A stretch of DNA of 64,000 nt from Thermohalobaculum sp039030715 (lineage in GTDB: Bacteria; Pseudomonadota; Alphaproteobacteria; Rhodobacterales; Rhodobacteraceae), in contig JBCCDU010000003.1 of the NCBI GenBank assembly GCA_039030715.1, positions 1 to 64,000 on the forward strand, written 5' to 3'. Shown in pieces: positions 37,308 to 46,282 of this stretch; position 1 is the first letter of the stretch, and every line of letters starts with the position of its first letter. The translations under genes were made by a program, and so were the position numbers. Under the pieces are notes generated by a model. That model was not told where the DNA came from and did no database searches. It worked only from the letters and a program-made list of their open reading frames with translations.

Positions 37308-37730
37308 TCAGTCCGTATCGACCGGCCCGCTGCGCAGGGATTTAACCTGACCGCGCTGCTTCTTGGCTTCTAGCCGCCGGCGCTTGGCACCCAAGCTCGG
37401 TCGCGTCGGAATACGTCGTTTGGGCCTGATTGCGGCTTTGGCAATCAGCTCCACCAGGCGCTCCTGCGCATCCGCGCGGTTCCTCGCCTGGCTGCGGAAT
37501 TGATCGGCCTGGATGAGAACCGCCCCATCGGCGGTCCATCGCCGCCCGGCTAGGCGTTTGAGCCGCTGCTTCACGTCAGGTGGCAGGTGTGGAGAGCGCG
37601 CCGCCTCGAACCGCAGCACCACGGCGGTTTCTACCTTGTTGACGTTCTGCCCGCCGGGACCCGAGGCGCGAGAGAAGCTCTCGCTCAGCTCCCATTCCGC
37701 GATGGAGATCTCCTCGGTGACGCGGATCAT
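37308..37730 (-). CDS. arfB: alternative ribosome-rescue factor ArfB
   Basis: The 140-residue protein has an RF-like GGQ motif (SRASGPGGQNVNKVETAV) without a codon-recognition domain, and a basic C-terminal tail rich in Lys and Arg that enters the mRNA channel of stalled ribosomes. It therefore hydrolyses peptidyl-tRNA on non-stop complexes. The start at 37730 is preferred over 37751 because the product then begins MIRVTEEISIAEWEL. It follows the transporter gene with a few bases between. Confidence 0.93.
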   Translation of the reverse strand: MIRVTEEISIAEWELSESFSRASGPGGQNVNKVETAVVLRFEAARSPHLPPDVKQRLKRLAGRRWTADGAVLIQADQFRSQARNRADAQERLVELIAKAAIRPKRRIPTRPSLGAKRRRLEAKKQRGQVKSLRSGPVDTD

Positions 37731-37734
37731 TGCA

Positions 37735-38361
37735 TCAGGCGGCCTTCGCACCCGCGATCAGACGGAAAGGCACCAACGCAATCATCGCGAGCGCCATCTT
37801 TACCCCGAAATCGGCAACAGCCAGGCTGATCCAGAGCGGCATCACAGGTCCTTGTCCCAGCAGCGGCACAGCTTCGCGCGCCCAAGCATTCGGCGCCGAT
37901 GGATCGATGAAGACAAACGCCGCTGAAAACGCGATCGAAAAGAACAGCGCTGTATCCACGGCTGAGCCGAAGAACGAGGACACCAGCGGGGGCCGCCACC
38001 AACTGCCCGCCCGCAACCGGTTGAAGACGCTGACATCGAGAAGCTGCGCCGCCAGGAATGCAACACCCGAACCGATGGCGATGCGCAGAGTGGTGATGGG
38101 GTAGCCGTCGGCATTCACCATCTGGCTTGCGACCAGCGAACAGGCGATCCCGATCACAAACCCGGCAATCACCACCTTGCGCGCAGCGCTCGCGCCCAGC
38201 ATGCGGTTGGTCAGATCGGTCACGAGGAAGGCAAAAGGATAGGTGATCGCACCCCAGGTCAGCCAGTCGCCCAGCAAATGCTGCACGAGCACGTTCGATG
38301 CGGTGACGATTGCCGCCATCGCCACGACTGCCAATACGATCCCGCGCATCCGTCCGCTCAT
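37735..38361 (-). CDS. queuosine precursor transporter (VUT/YhhQ family)
   Basis: The 208-residue membrane protein has about six helices and the family segments ITYPFAFLVTDLTNRMLG, AAQLLDVSVFNRLR and SSFFGSAVDTALFFSIAF. Characterised YhhQ members import queuosine precursors such as preQ0/preQ1. No queuosine genes are in this window. arfB follows after four bases. Confidence 0.88.
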   Translation of the reverse strand: MSGRMRGIVLAVVAMAAIVTASNVLVQHLLGDWLTWGAITYPFAFLVTDLTNRMLGASAARKVVIAGFVIGIACSLVASQMVNADGYPITTLRIAIGSGVAFLAAQLLDVSVFNRLRAGSWWRPPLVSSFFGSAVDTALFFSIAFSAAFVFIDPSAPNAWAREAVPLLGQGPVMPLWISLAVADFGVKMALAMIALVPFRLIAGAKAA

Positions 38362-38427
38362 CTCTCGCCTCTTTCGCTCTGCGGGGGCCGTCTAACCGCC
38401 CAGGGCGCCGGGGGCAACTGGAAAGCG

Positions 38428-39900
38428 TCAGGCGGCAGTGTCCATTTCGGCCACCACACCGGCCAACAGCTCGATACCGCCCGCGATCCGCTCGATGGGG
38501 ATCGAGGAGAACCCCAGGCGGAGACTGCGCGCGCCGTCTTGCGGGTCAGCGAAGAAGGGATTGCCCGCTTCAATCAGCACCCCGGCTTCGAAAGCACTTC
38601 TGGCCAAAGCGGCGCTGTCCAGCCCCTCCGGCCCCGTAAGCCAGAAGGAGGAGCCGCCAAAGCCCGGCGTATGCGCCCAGCCGGGCAGGCGGGCATCCAG
38701 GGCGCTGTGCATCTCCTCGCAGCGGGCGCCATAGACCCGGTGGATCCGCCGAACCAGCATATCGTAATGCCCATTGGCCATGAACAAAGCCGTCGCGCGC
38801 TGATTGTTACCAGGCGGATGGCGCAGCATCAGGCGGCGCAGCGTCCGCAACCGTTCTACCAACGCTGCATCCGCCACGATGAAGCCCAGCCGCAGCCCCG
38901 GCATCAGGCTTTTCGAGAGAGAGCCGACATAGATCACCCGCCCCTCGGTATCGAGAGACTTGAGAGCAGGCTGTGGCGCACCCTGATAGTTGGTTTCGAA
39001 CTCGTAATCGTCCTCCACCACGACGAAATCCGACTGCCCGGCCATGGAGAGCAAGGCCTCGCGGCGCATCAGGCTCATGGTGGTAGTGGTCGGGTAATGA
39101 TGCGAGGGCGTGGTGAATACCAGGTCCGCCTTTGCCAGATCCGGCCCGACGGTCAGGCCCTCGCCATCGACCGGAACGGTGGCGATCCGCTCCGCCCGCA
39201 GCTCCAGCATGTTGCGCAGATCGGGATAGCCGGGATCCTCCACCACGCAGCGTGTCCCCGGGCCGACCAGCAGCGCTGCGATCAGATACAGCGCATTCTG
39301 CGCACCAAGGGTGATCAGGATATTGCCGGGCTCTGCCGCGATCCCGCGCCGGGGGAGGATGCGCTGGGCGATCTGTTCGATCAGCAGCGGATCGTCATCA
39401 CCGTATTGGTCCTGCGTCCAGGCATCCAGCCAGCGCTTTCCCATGGCCTGGCGCACGCAGTCGCGCCATTCGGCGATGGGGAAGATCTGGTGATCGACTT
39501 GGCCGTAAATGAAGGGATAAGGCGCGCTCTGCCAATCCTCGGGCCGTTGGACAAAGCGCTGCCCCCCCATCCGCTTGACGATCCGCGGTTCCCAGTCCAG
39601 GGCAGCCGCGCTTCTGGTCTGTGGGGCTGGCGCCTGAACCAGCCAATCCATCGCCATGTCATCGACATAAAAACCCGAGCGTTCCTTCGCCATCAGGAAC
39701 CCTTCGGCCACCAATGCCTGGTAGGCCAGCGTCACCGTGTTGCGCGAGACTTTGAGCTGCCGCGCCATGGCACGGGTGGAGGGCACGGCCTCGCCCGGTC
39801 GCAACTGTCCGGCCGAGATCGCCGCCATCAGAACCTCGCGGATCTGTGCCTGCAGCGTCGCCGGCCGCGATCTTTTCAGGTGATAAAGCGCATCGCGCAT
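38428..39900 (-). CDS. MocR-family (GntR-aminotransferase) regulator
   Basis: The 490-residue product joins an N-terminal GntR winged helix (about residues 1-75, AGQLRPGEAVPSTRAMARQL then VSRNTVTLAYQALVAEGF) to a class I aminotransferase-like domain with a PLP-lysine motif YVGSLSKSLMPGLRLG. MocR proteins use PLP, often bound to an amine effector, to switch transcription. It is divergent from an omega-aminotransferase gene across a 331-bp region with repeats, the usual regulator-target arrangement. Confidence 0.93.
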   Translation of the reverse strand: MRDALYHLKRSRPATLQAQIREVLMAAISAGQLRPGEAVPSTRAMARQLKVSRNTVTLAYQALVAEGFLMAKERSGFYVDDMAMDWLVQAPAPQTRSAAALDWEPRIVKRMGGQRFVQRPEDWQSAPYPFIYGQVDHQIFPIAEWRDCVRQAMGKRWLDAWTQDQYGDDDPLLIEQIAQRILPRRGIAAEPGNILITLGAQNALYLIAALLVGPGTRCVVEDPGYPDLRNMLELRAERIATVPVDGEGLTVGPDLAKADLVFTTPSHHYPTTTTMSLMRREALLSMAGQSDFVVVEDDYEFETNYQGAPQPALKSLDTEGRVIYVGSLSKSLMPGLRLGFIVADAALVERLRTLRRLMLRHPPGNNQRATALFMANGHYDMLVRRIHRVYGARCEEMHSALDARLPGWAHTPGFGGSSFWLTGPEGLDSAALARSAFEAGVLIEAGNPFFADPQDGARSLRLGFSSIPIERIAGGIELLAGVVAEMDTAA

Positions 39901-40231
39901 GGTTTATAGCTGATCTCAACTGGCTCCATTATAGATCCAGATTATTGGCCAATTCTTTGAATATCAAGGGAAACTGGATTATAAGAAGCTATCATTTCCG
40001 CAGTTAGGCACTGTTTTCTCCACGTCTCTTCTGAGTCAACCGGTTTTGGGCATCCCTGTCATCGGTGACGTCGCCCCGAAGCGCCATCAACTGGCCCCAC
40101 CAAATCGGATTTGGATTGCTCTCCCAGTCACACTGGACCTATGCGACCTCGATTTTCGAGACTAGCGTGACAACAGATCTTACCCGAACCGGACAATCCC
40201 GGCGGGCCATTCTGGGCAAAGGACCACGATC
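39901..40231. promoter_or_regulatory. 331-bp divergent control region with CTGGA-type repeats
   Basis: No gene is seen here. Near the MocR gene, TTATAGATCCAG (39929-39940) is the reverse of CTGGATCTATAA, and CTGGATTATAA lies at 39974-39984. AACTGG is repeated at 39918-39923 and 39972-39977. Nearer the aminotransferase gene there is CCAGT-CAC-ACTGG (40124-40136), running into CTGGACCTATG (40133-40143). These look like MocR operators; TauR of Rhodobacter is reported to use CTGGA-type repeats. Confidence 0.55.
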
Positions 40232-41575
40232 ATGCACGACATGGAAATCGGGGGTGCGATCCGCGCCAACTCACTCGAAGAACATTGGATGCCGTTCACC
40301 GGCAACCGCGACTTCAAGGAAAACCCGCGCCTGATCGTGAAGGGCGAGGGGATGTATTACACCGACCACAAGGGCGGCTCGGTGATCGACGGCTCCTCGG
40401 CACTGTTCTGCTCGCCTGCGGGCCACAGCCGGCCTGAGATCGCGGAGGCGGTCTATCAGCAACTCCAGACCAACTCCTACACTGCGCCCTTCCAGCTTGG
40501 CCATCCGGGCGCGTTCGAGCTGGCGCGCAAGGTCGCCAATCTGTTGCCCGATGAGATGAACCATGTGTTCTTTGTCAACTCAGGCTCGGAGAGCATTGAT
40601 ACCGCGCTGAAAATGGTCATGGCGTATCACCGTGCCAACGGCCAGTCGCAGCGCCTGCGATTCGTCAGCCGCGAGCGAGCCTATCACGGCGTGAACATGG
40701 GCGGCGTCAGCCTGTCCGGCATGGTCAAGAACCGCGAGACCTTTCCCGTGACCATGCCGAACATGGTGATGATGCGCCACACCTGGAACGAGAGCGAACT
40801 GTTCTGCGACGGCCAGCCCCAGCAGAACGGGGTGGAACTGGCGAACGATCTGGAGCGGATGTGCCAGACCTATGGCGGCGCCACCATCGCGGCCTGCTTC
40901 GTGGAGCCGGTGGCGGGATCGACCGGCACGCTTGTGCCTCCCGTCGGCTATCTGGAGCGTCTGCGTCAGATCTGCGATGAGCATGGGATCCTGCTGGTGT
41001 TTGACGAAGTGATCACCGGTTTCGGCCGCCTCGGCTCGCCCTTCGCCAGCCAGCACTTCGGGGTGACGCCGGATATCTGCACCATGGCGAAGGCGCTGAC
41101 CAATGGCTCGATCCCGATGGGGGCGGTGGCCTGCCAGGACTATATATACGAGACGGTGACCAACGCGTCGCCGGAGAACGCGATCGAGTTCTTCCACGGC
41201 TATACCTACTCGGCCCATCCAGCGGCCTGTGCAGCGGGCAACGCGGCGCTGGACATATATGCCAAGGAGGGGCTCTTCGACCGCGCGGCGGAGATGGCAC
41301 CCTATTTCAAGGACGCGATGATGAGCCTGCGCGATCATGAAATGGTCAAGGATATCCGTACCATAGGGATGATGTCTGGTCTGGAGGTTCACGCCAAGCC
41401 GGGCAAACCGGGCTGGCACGGGCAGGAGATGCAGAAGGCGCTCTTCTGGAACGGTTGCCATGTGAAGTTCACCGGCGACAACGCCATCGTGGCCCCCCCC
41501 TTCATCTCCGAGCGGAAACATGTCGACGAGATCGTCGACAAGATGCGCAAGACGCTGGATCAGTTCGTCGCCTGA
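40232..41575 (+). CDS. class III omega-aminotransferase (beta-alanine/omega-amino acid--pyruvate type)
   Basis: The 447-residue PLP aminotransferase has the class III features SSALFCSPAGHSRPEIAEA, FFVNSGSESIDTALKM, ACFVEPVAGSTGTLVPP and LLVFDEVITGFGRLGSPF, and the lysine in ICTMAKALTNGSIPMGA. It resembles omega-amino acid:pyruvate aminotransferases that act on beta-alanine, GABA or taurine-like amines. The start ATG follows AAAGGAC. The divergent MocR regulator probably controls it in response to the amine. Confidence 0.9.
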   Translation: MHDMEIGGAIRANSLEEHWMPFTGNRDFKENPRLIVKGEGMYYTDHKGGSVIDGSSALFCSPAGHSRPEIAEAVYQQLQTNSYTAPFQLGHPGAFELARKVANLLPDEMNHVFFVNSGSESIDTALKMVMAYHRANGQSQRLRFVSRERAYHGVNMGGVSLSGMVKNRETFPVTMPNMVMMRHTWNESELFCDGQPQQNGVELANDLERMCQTYGGATIAACFVEPVAGSTGTLVPPVGYLERLRQICDEHGILLVFDEVITGFGRLGSPFASQHFGVTPDICTMAKALTNGSIPMGAVACQDYIYETVTNASPENAIEFFHGYTYSAHPAACAAGNAALDIYAKEGLFDRAAEMAPYFKDAMMSLRDHEMVKDIRTIGMMSGLEVHAKPGKPGWHGQEMQKALFWNGCHVKFTGDNAIVAPPFISERKHVDEIVDKMRKTLDQFVA

Positions 41576-41585
41576 TCAGCCGACC

Positions 41586-42110
41586 TTGATCACAAAACGG
41601 CTCCGCCTGCGCCCACGGGTGCTGGCGGATCTGGATGCCTGTTTCGCTATGGATCGCGAACCCGGCACGCTCGACTTCATCGATTGGCCTGAAGAAACCG
41701 GCGGTTGGGACGATGAAGACGCCCATCGCCGCTTTATCCGAGAGCGCATCGAACATCCCTATCCACCAGGTCTTGGCTATTGGGTGATCGAGGAGCAGGC
41801 CTCCCCCGGCGTCTTCCTCGGCTGGGTTCTGCTGATCCGCGAGGACGCGACCGGAGCGGAGGTCGAAATCGGCTGGCGTCTGCACCCGACCGCACGCGGG
41901 CGGGGCCTGGCAACGGAAGCGGCCCGCGCAGTGATGACCCATGGCTTCCAGACAATCGGCGTGCCCTTGGTCATCTCTGACATGTATCGCGCCAATACCG
42001 CATCGATGAATGTCGCCCGGAAACTCGGCATGCAAGAGCGCGCTGACCCGGTGAGAACCACCGAGCGCTATGTGCTTTGGGAACTGGCGCGAGAGGATTG
42101 GCGCGGTTAG
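41586..42110 (+). CDS. GNAT family N-acetyltransferase (RimJ/RimL-like)
   Basis: The 174-residue product has a GNAT fold with ITKRLRLRPRVLADLDACFA near the start and the acetyl-CoA motif WRLHPTARGRGLATEAARAV, followed by MYRANTASMNVARKLGM. No ATG fits: the only in-frame upstream ATG (41520) would bury the start 55 bp into the aminotransferase gene. A TTG at 41586 gives the normal family N-terminus and is proposed. Its stop overlaps the convergent M3 peptidase stop by four bases (TTAG). Confidence 0.82.
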   Translation: MITKRLRLRPRVLADLDACFAMDREPGTLDFIDWPEETGGWDDEDAHRRFIRERIEHPYPPGLGYWVIEEQASPGVFLGWVLLIREDATGAEVEIGWRLHPTARGRGLATEAARAVMTHGFQTIGVPLVISDMYRANTASMNVARKLGMQERADPVRTTERYVLWELAREDWRG

Positions 42111-44101
42111 GCGAGGCCCCTGCCCTCCAGCAACGCCTCGACACCGGGCAACTGACCACGGAACGCGATATAGGCCTGATCTGGCAACTGACTGCCCCCG
42201 GCGGTATAGATGTACTCGGCCAGTCGCGCGGCAGTGGCGGGGTCGAACACATCGCCAACTTCCTCGAAGGCCTTGAACGCATCCGCATCCATCACCTCGG
42301 ACCACATGTAGGAGTAATAGCCCGCCGAGTACCCGTCGCCGGAAAACACATGCTGGAAATGCGGGGTGCGGTGACGCATCGGAATGGCGCTGGGCATACC
42401 GATCTTGGCCAGTGTCTCCCGTTCAAAACGCGGTCCATCGAACTCCTCGGCATCGCCCAACGTGTGCATTTCCAGATCAACCAGCGCCGAGGCCGTGAAT
42501 TCCACCGTGGCAAATCCCTGGTTGAAGGTCTCCGCCGCCCGGATCTTTTCGATCAACTCAGAAGGCATCGCCTCGCCTGTCTGATAATGGCGGGCGAACT
42601 CCGCCAGCACATCGGGCACGCTCAACCAATGTTCGTAAAGCTGGCTGGGCAGCTCGACAAAATCCCGCGCGACCGAGGTGCCCGAGATCATCGGATAGGT
42701 GACATCCGACATCATCCCATGCAGCGCGTGGCCGAATTCGTGGAACAGCGTCCGTGCGTCGTCGAATGTCAGCAGGGTCGGGCTGCCCTTGGCGAAGTTG
42801 CAGGTGTTTATGACGATGGGCCGCTCCGGCTGTTTGAGCTTCTCCTGGCCACGAAAGCCAGACATCCAGGCGCCGGAGCGTTTGGAAGGCCGCGCAAAGT
42901 AATCCCCGACGAAGAGAGCGACGTGCTGGCCATCTTTGGTGACCTCCCAGGCCCTCGCATCCGGGTGATGCAGGGGGATATCCGGAACCGGCGAAAACTC
43001 CAGCCCAAACAGTCGGTTGGCGACGGAGAAGGCCGCCTCGATCATTGCATCAAGGGTGAAATAGGGCTTGGTTTCAGCCTCATCCAGATCGTATTCGCGT
43101 TTGCGCAGCTTCTCGGCGTAGTGGCGCCAGTCCCAGCCCTCGAGGGTGATGTTGGCCCCCTCCTCAGCGGCCAGGGCCTGCAGCGCCTGGGCCTCCTCGC
43201 CTGCGCGTCGTTTCGCAGGCTCCCACACTGCCATCAGCAGGTCGCGCACGGCGTCAGGTGTCTTGGCCATCTGATTGTCAAGCTTGTAGTCGGCGAAGGT
43301 CTCGAACCCCAGCAGTTTCGCGCGTTCAATGCGCAGCTTGACCGTCTCCTCGATCAGCGGCCAGTTGGTCTCATCGCCCCGCGCGATCCAAGCCCTCCAT
43401 GCGATCTCCCGCAAATCGCGTCGGTTGGAGAAAACCAGGAACGGCTCGACCGAGGAGCGGCTGAGTGTGATCGCATATCCCTCCTGACCGCGGCTTTCGG
43501 CTTCCTGCTTCGCGGTCGCGATCAGAAATTCCGGCAGCCCGTCGAGATCATCCTCGCCCAGGGTCATCGACCATTCGGATTCGTCCTTCAGCACGTTCTG
43601 CGAGAATGCGGTGCCAAGCTCGGACAACCGCGCCTTGATTTCGGTCATACGTGTGCGGGCCCCGGCATCAAGCCGTGCGCCGGCGCGCTCGAACATCTCC
43701 ACATAGAGGGTGAGCACCCGCGCTTGCTCCGCCGTCAGGCCCTCGGCATTCAGCGCAAAGACGCGCCCAGCCAGGCGCTGATCCAGCAGGATGGCGGAGT
43801 GGTGGCGCGACAGAACGGGCGCAATATCACGTTCGATTTCCTGCAGGGCCTCGTTGGTATGCGAGGAGGTGAGATTGAAGAACACCGCCGCGACTTTATC
43901 GAGCGTTTCGCCGGAGCGTTCCATCGCCTCGACCGTATTCGCGAAATCGGGGGAGATATCCGAACCGGCAATTGCCTCGACCTCCGCCTTGTGTTCGGCA
44001 AGCGCTGCGTCGAAGGCCGGGCGAAAATGCGCCACCTCGATCCGGTCGAAAGGCGGCAGGTCAAACGGTGTGTCCCAGTCCTGCAGAAACGGGTTGGTCA
44101 T
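42107..44101 (-). CDS. M3 family metallopeptidase (oligopeptidase A / Dcp-like)
   Basis: The 664-residue cytosolic oligopeptidase has the zinc motif TLFHEFGHALHGMMSD near residue 454 with the downstream Glu, and the family segments SRHHSAILLDQRLAGRVFAL and SGDGYSAGYYSYMWSEV. It degrades short peptides; oligopeptidase A and dipeptidyl carboxypeptidase cannot be separated by sight. A long open frame on the opposite strand is a codon-bias shadow. It lies four bases after the GST gene on the same strand. Confidence 0.93.
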   Translation of the reverse strand: MTNPFLQDWDTPFDLPPFDRIEVAHFRPAFDAALAEHKAEVEAIAGSDISPDFANTVEAMERSGETLDKVAAVFFNLTSSHTNEALQEIERDIAPVLSRHHSAILLDQRLAGRVFALNAEGLTAEQARVLTLYVEMFERAGARLDAGARTRMTEIKARLSELGTAFSQNVLKDESEWSMTLGEDDLDGLPEFLIATAKQEAESRGQEGYAITLSRSSVEPFLVFSNRRDLREIAWRAWIARGDETNWPLIEETVKLRIERAKLLGFETFADYKLDNQMAKTPDAVRDLLMAVWEPAKRRAGEEAQALQALAAEEGANITLEGWDWRHYAEKLRKREYDLDEAETKPYFTLDAMIEAAFSVANRLFGLEFSPVPDIPLHHPDARAWEVTKDGQHVALFVGDYFARPSKRSGAWMSGFRGQEKLKQPERPIVINTCNFAKGSPTLLTFDDARTLFHEFGHALHGMMSDVTYPMISGTSVARDFVELPSQLYEHWLSVPDVLAEFARHYQTGEAMPSELIEKIRAAETFNQGFATVEFTASALVDLEMHTLGDAEEFDGPRFERETLAKIGMPSAIPMRHRTPHFQHVFSGDGYSAGYYSYMWSEVMDADAFKAFEEVGDVFDPATAARLAEYIYTAGGSQLPDQAYIAFRGQLPGVEALLEGRGLA

Positions 44102-44105
44102 ACGT

Positions 44106-44741
44106 TCAGCTCCTTATTGCCGCCATCGAGGGGCGTTGTTTGATCCGGTCGCGCCAAGCAGCAAGATTGCCGAGGCCCGCGGGCGCATCATGCTTGATGA
44201 TCCGCTGGAAACCGGTCGCCAGGAAGGCGGTAATGTCGGCCACCGTGAACCGGTCGACGGCCAGGAATTCTCGCCCCTCGAGCCGCCGATCAAGCGCCTC
44301 CAGGTGGCCGTTGATGCGCCCGCGGTTGACCTCGCCCCACTCGGCGATCTGATCTTCCATCACCGCCATCGCGGGATTGGTGTGGCGGAAGCACTGACCG
44401 ACGGCCGCAAAGATCCCAAACTCGGCCCGGCGCTGCCACATCTCGATCTGGGCAAGCTCCAACCCGTTGCGCCCCATCAGGTTAGGTTCGGGATGCAACG
44501 CCTCCAGATAGCGGCAGATCGCCTGCGTCTCGGTCAGAACTGTGCCATCCGAAAGCTCCAGCGCCGGACAGACCGGCGCACCGGTCTTCGCGACATATGC
44601 GGGCTGTTTGTGGTCGCCCGCCATCAGATCGATCTGCTCGCGAGGCAGATCGATACCCTTCTCCGCCATGAACATATTCACGCGCATCGGGTTCGGCGCG
44701 CGTGTCTGGTCGTAGAGCTTCACTGGCTTGGGAAGGGGCAT
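44106..44741 (-). CDS. glutathione S-transferase
   Basis: The 211-residue product has an N-terminal thioredoxin-like domain (about residues 5-85, KLYDQTRAPNPMRVNMFMAE, with the glutathione-binding GTVLTETQAICRYLEAL) and a C-terminal helical domain (about residues 95-205, containing FTVADITAFLATGFQ). The start at 44741 gives MPLPKPVKLYDQ; the frame is open upstream but not family-like. Substrate unknown. Confidence 0.92.
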   Translation of the reverse strand: MPLPKPVKLYDQTRAPNPMRVNMFMAEKGIDLPREQIDLMAGDHKQPAYVAKTGAPVCPALELSDGTVLTETQAICRYLEALHPEPNLMGRNGLELAQIEMWQRRAEFGIFAAVGQCFRHTNPAMAVMEDQIAEWGEVNRGRINGHLEALDRRLEGREFLAVDRFTVADITAFLATGFQRIIKHDAPAGLGNLAAWRDRIKQRPSMAAIRS

Positions 44742-44916
44742 CGCATGATTCCTGTTTTGTCTGCGGTGCAACCTAATGACGCCACATTGATTGTCCAAGA
44801 GCAGCCACATCGCAGCAGCCTGCGACCCCCTCGCGGGACGGTTGCGGCAATGCTTGACACGGATCGGGTCGGGCGTTCCAATCCCGGTCCAGCCAGTCCT
44901 GGAATGGGAGACCACT

Positions 44917-45783
44917 ATGCGTTTTGTCCGGGCCGTTGCCCTCACCCTCGCCCTCGCAGGAGTTGCCGGTGCCTGTGCGCCGAATACCCAGAACACCGCG
45001 GCCTCGATCGCCGAGGAGCAGGCGGCCTCGCGCCAGCTTGTCGCCCAGATGGAGTCGAAAGACGCGCTGATCAAAGACCGGGCACTGAACACCTATGTCA
45101 ACAATGTCGTGCAGAAGATCGCGCAACAGCGCCCACCGGGATCAATCCCGCTGCGCGCCTATGTCGTCAAGGATGCGACGGTCAACGCTTTTACGACAGG
45201 CGGCGGCTATCTGTTTGTCAATGCAGGTCTTTTGGCGGCAATGGAGAATGAGGCGCAGTGGGCCACCGTGGCCGCGCACGAAGTTGCGCATATCGACCGC
45301 GGTCACATCTCGGCCGGTAAGGCCAACCGGCAGGCGATCGGCATGGCAGGCGCGATTGCACAGATCGGTGCCGGGCTCCTCGGGGTCGGCGGTGGCCTGA
45401 CGAATCTCGGCATCGGGCTTGGCCAGCAGGCGGCCGTGAGCTCATTTTCGCGCACACAGGAGACGGATGCCGACACGACCGGGTTCAACTATGCCTCGCG
45501 GGCGGGCTATAACATGGTCGAGGGAGCGCGGTCCTTCGAGGTGCTGAGCCGGGTCTACGGCGCAAGCAGGGGTCCGAACTTCTTCTCCACGCACCCGCAA
45601 TCCCCGGCACGGCAGGCGAATTTGACCCGCCTGGCACGCGACAGCGGTACGGACAAGGGCCGGGTCGGCAAACAGACACACGACAAGGCGACCCGGAAGC
45701 TGCGCAAGGAGGTGCTGACCTTCCTGGAGTCGGAGGGCCGCGACCGCGAAGCAGCGCAGATCCGCAAAAACCTCAGACGCTGA
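44917..45783 (+). CDS. M48 family metallopeptidase lipoprotein
   Basis: The 288-residue product begins with a lipoprotein signal (lipobox AGVAGAC) and has the zinc motif VAAHEVAHIDRGHISAGKA near residue 120 with the later Glu in FSRTQETDADTTGFNYASRA. It resembles BepA/LoiP-type periplasmic M48 proteases that check outer-membrane protein assembly, but without a TPR domain. GGGAG precedes the ATG. A small membrane-protein gene follows. Confidence 0.9.
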   Translation: MRFVRAVALTLALAGVAGACAPNTQNTAASIAEEQAASRQLVAQMESKDALIKDRALNTYVNNVVQKIAQQRPPGSIPLRAYVVKDATVNAFTTGGGYLFVNAGLLAAMENEAQWATVAAHEVAHIDRGHISAGKANRQAIGMAGAIAQIGAGLLGVGGGLTNLGIGLGQQAAVSSFSRTQETDADTTGFNYASRAGYNMVEGARSFEVLSRVYGASRGPNFFSTHPQSPARQANLTRLARDSGTDKGRVGKQTHDKATRKLRKEVLTFLESEGRDREAAQIRKNLRR

Positions 45784-45799
45784 GGTGGCTGCATTCTGC

Positions 45800-46231
45800 A
45801 TGAGGAAGGCCCGGCTGGACTTTGTCATTGCGCTGCCGGTGGCGATGGTCGCAATGGCGGTCCTGTCCGGTCTTCTGGAGGAATTCGCGGGTGTCCAACT
45901 AGGCTCCAGCAGCAGCGCGGTGCCCTTCATGGTGGCTATCTATTATGCCGGTGTCAGGGCGGGCAACCACGCGAGCGAGATCCCACCCCGTTCCCAGCTT
46001 TGGCGGGTTGCACGGGAATTGACCCTGATCGCTTTTGTCATAAGCGCGCTAATCGCGATCCCCTTGCTTCTCCTCGACCCCGGCACAGCCGAAAAGGCCT
46101 GGACCGGATTGCAGGCGGTCTCCCCGGTCGTCTGGATAGCGTTCATTCTGATTTTAGTCGTAATACACGTCATTGGTGCGCGTTTCGTCTTCGCGATGGC
46201 GATGAAATCGACGTTGAAAGCCAAACAATAG
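45800..46231 (+). CDS. small membrane protein, possibly ABZJ_00895 family
   Basis: The 143-residue product has four hydrophobic segments (for example LDFVIALPVAMVAMAVLSGL and VVWIAFILILVVIHVIGARF). It resembles the ABZJ_00895-type family of small membrane proteins, though I am not certain. The ATG at 45800 is chosen because GAGGTGG overlaps the stop of the upstream protease gene and would serve as a ribosome site; a GTG at 45785 is possible. Confidence 0.72.
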   Translation: MRKARLDFVIALPVAMVAMAVLSGLLEEFAGVQLGSSSSAVPFMVAIYYAGVRAGNHASEIPPRSQLWRVARELTLIAFVISALIAIPLLLLDPGTAEKAWTGLQAVSPVVWIAFILILVVIHVIGARFVFAMAMKSTLKAKQ

Positions 46232-46282
46232 ACAGGCTTGACACGCGCGCCTATAAGGCCGCGAAACGTCGAAAGGCCGCGC

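Noticed and set aside
42077..44143. A 688-codon open frame antisense to the M3 peptidase gene
   Set aside because: The opposite strand has the zinc motif and full family similarity; the antisense translation is compositionally typical of a shadow frame.
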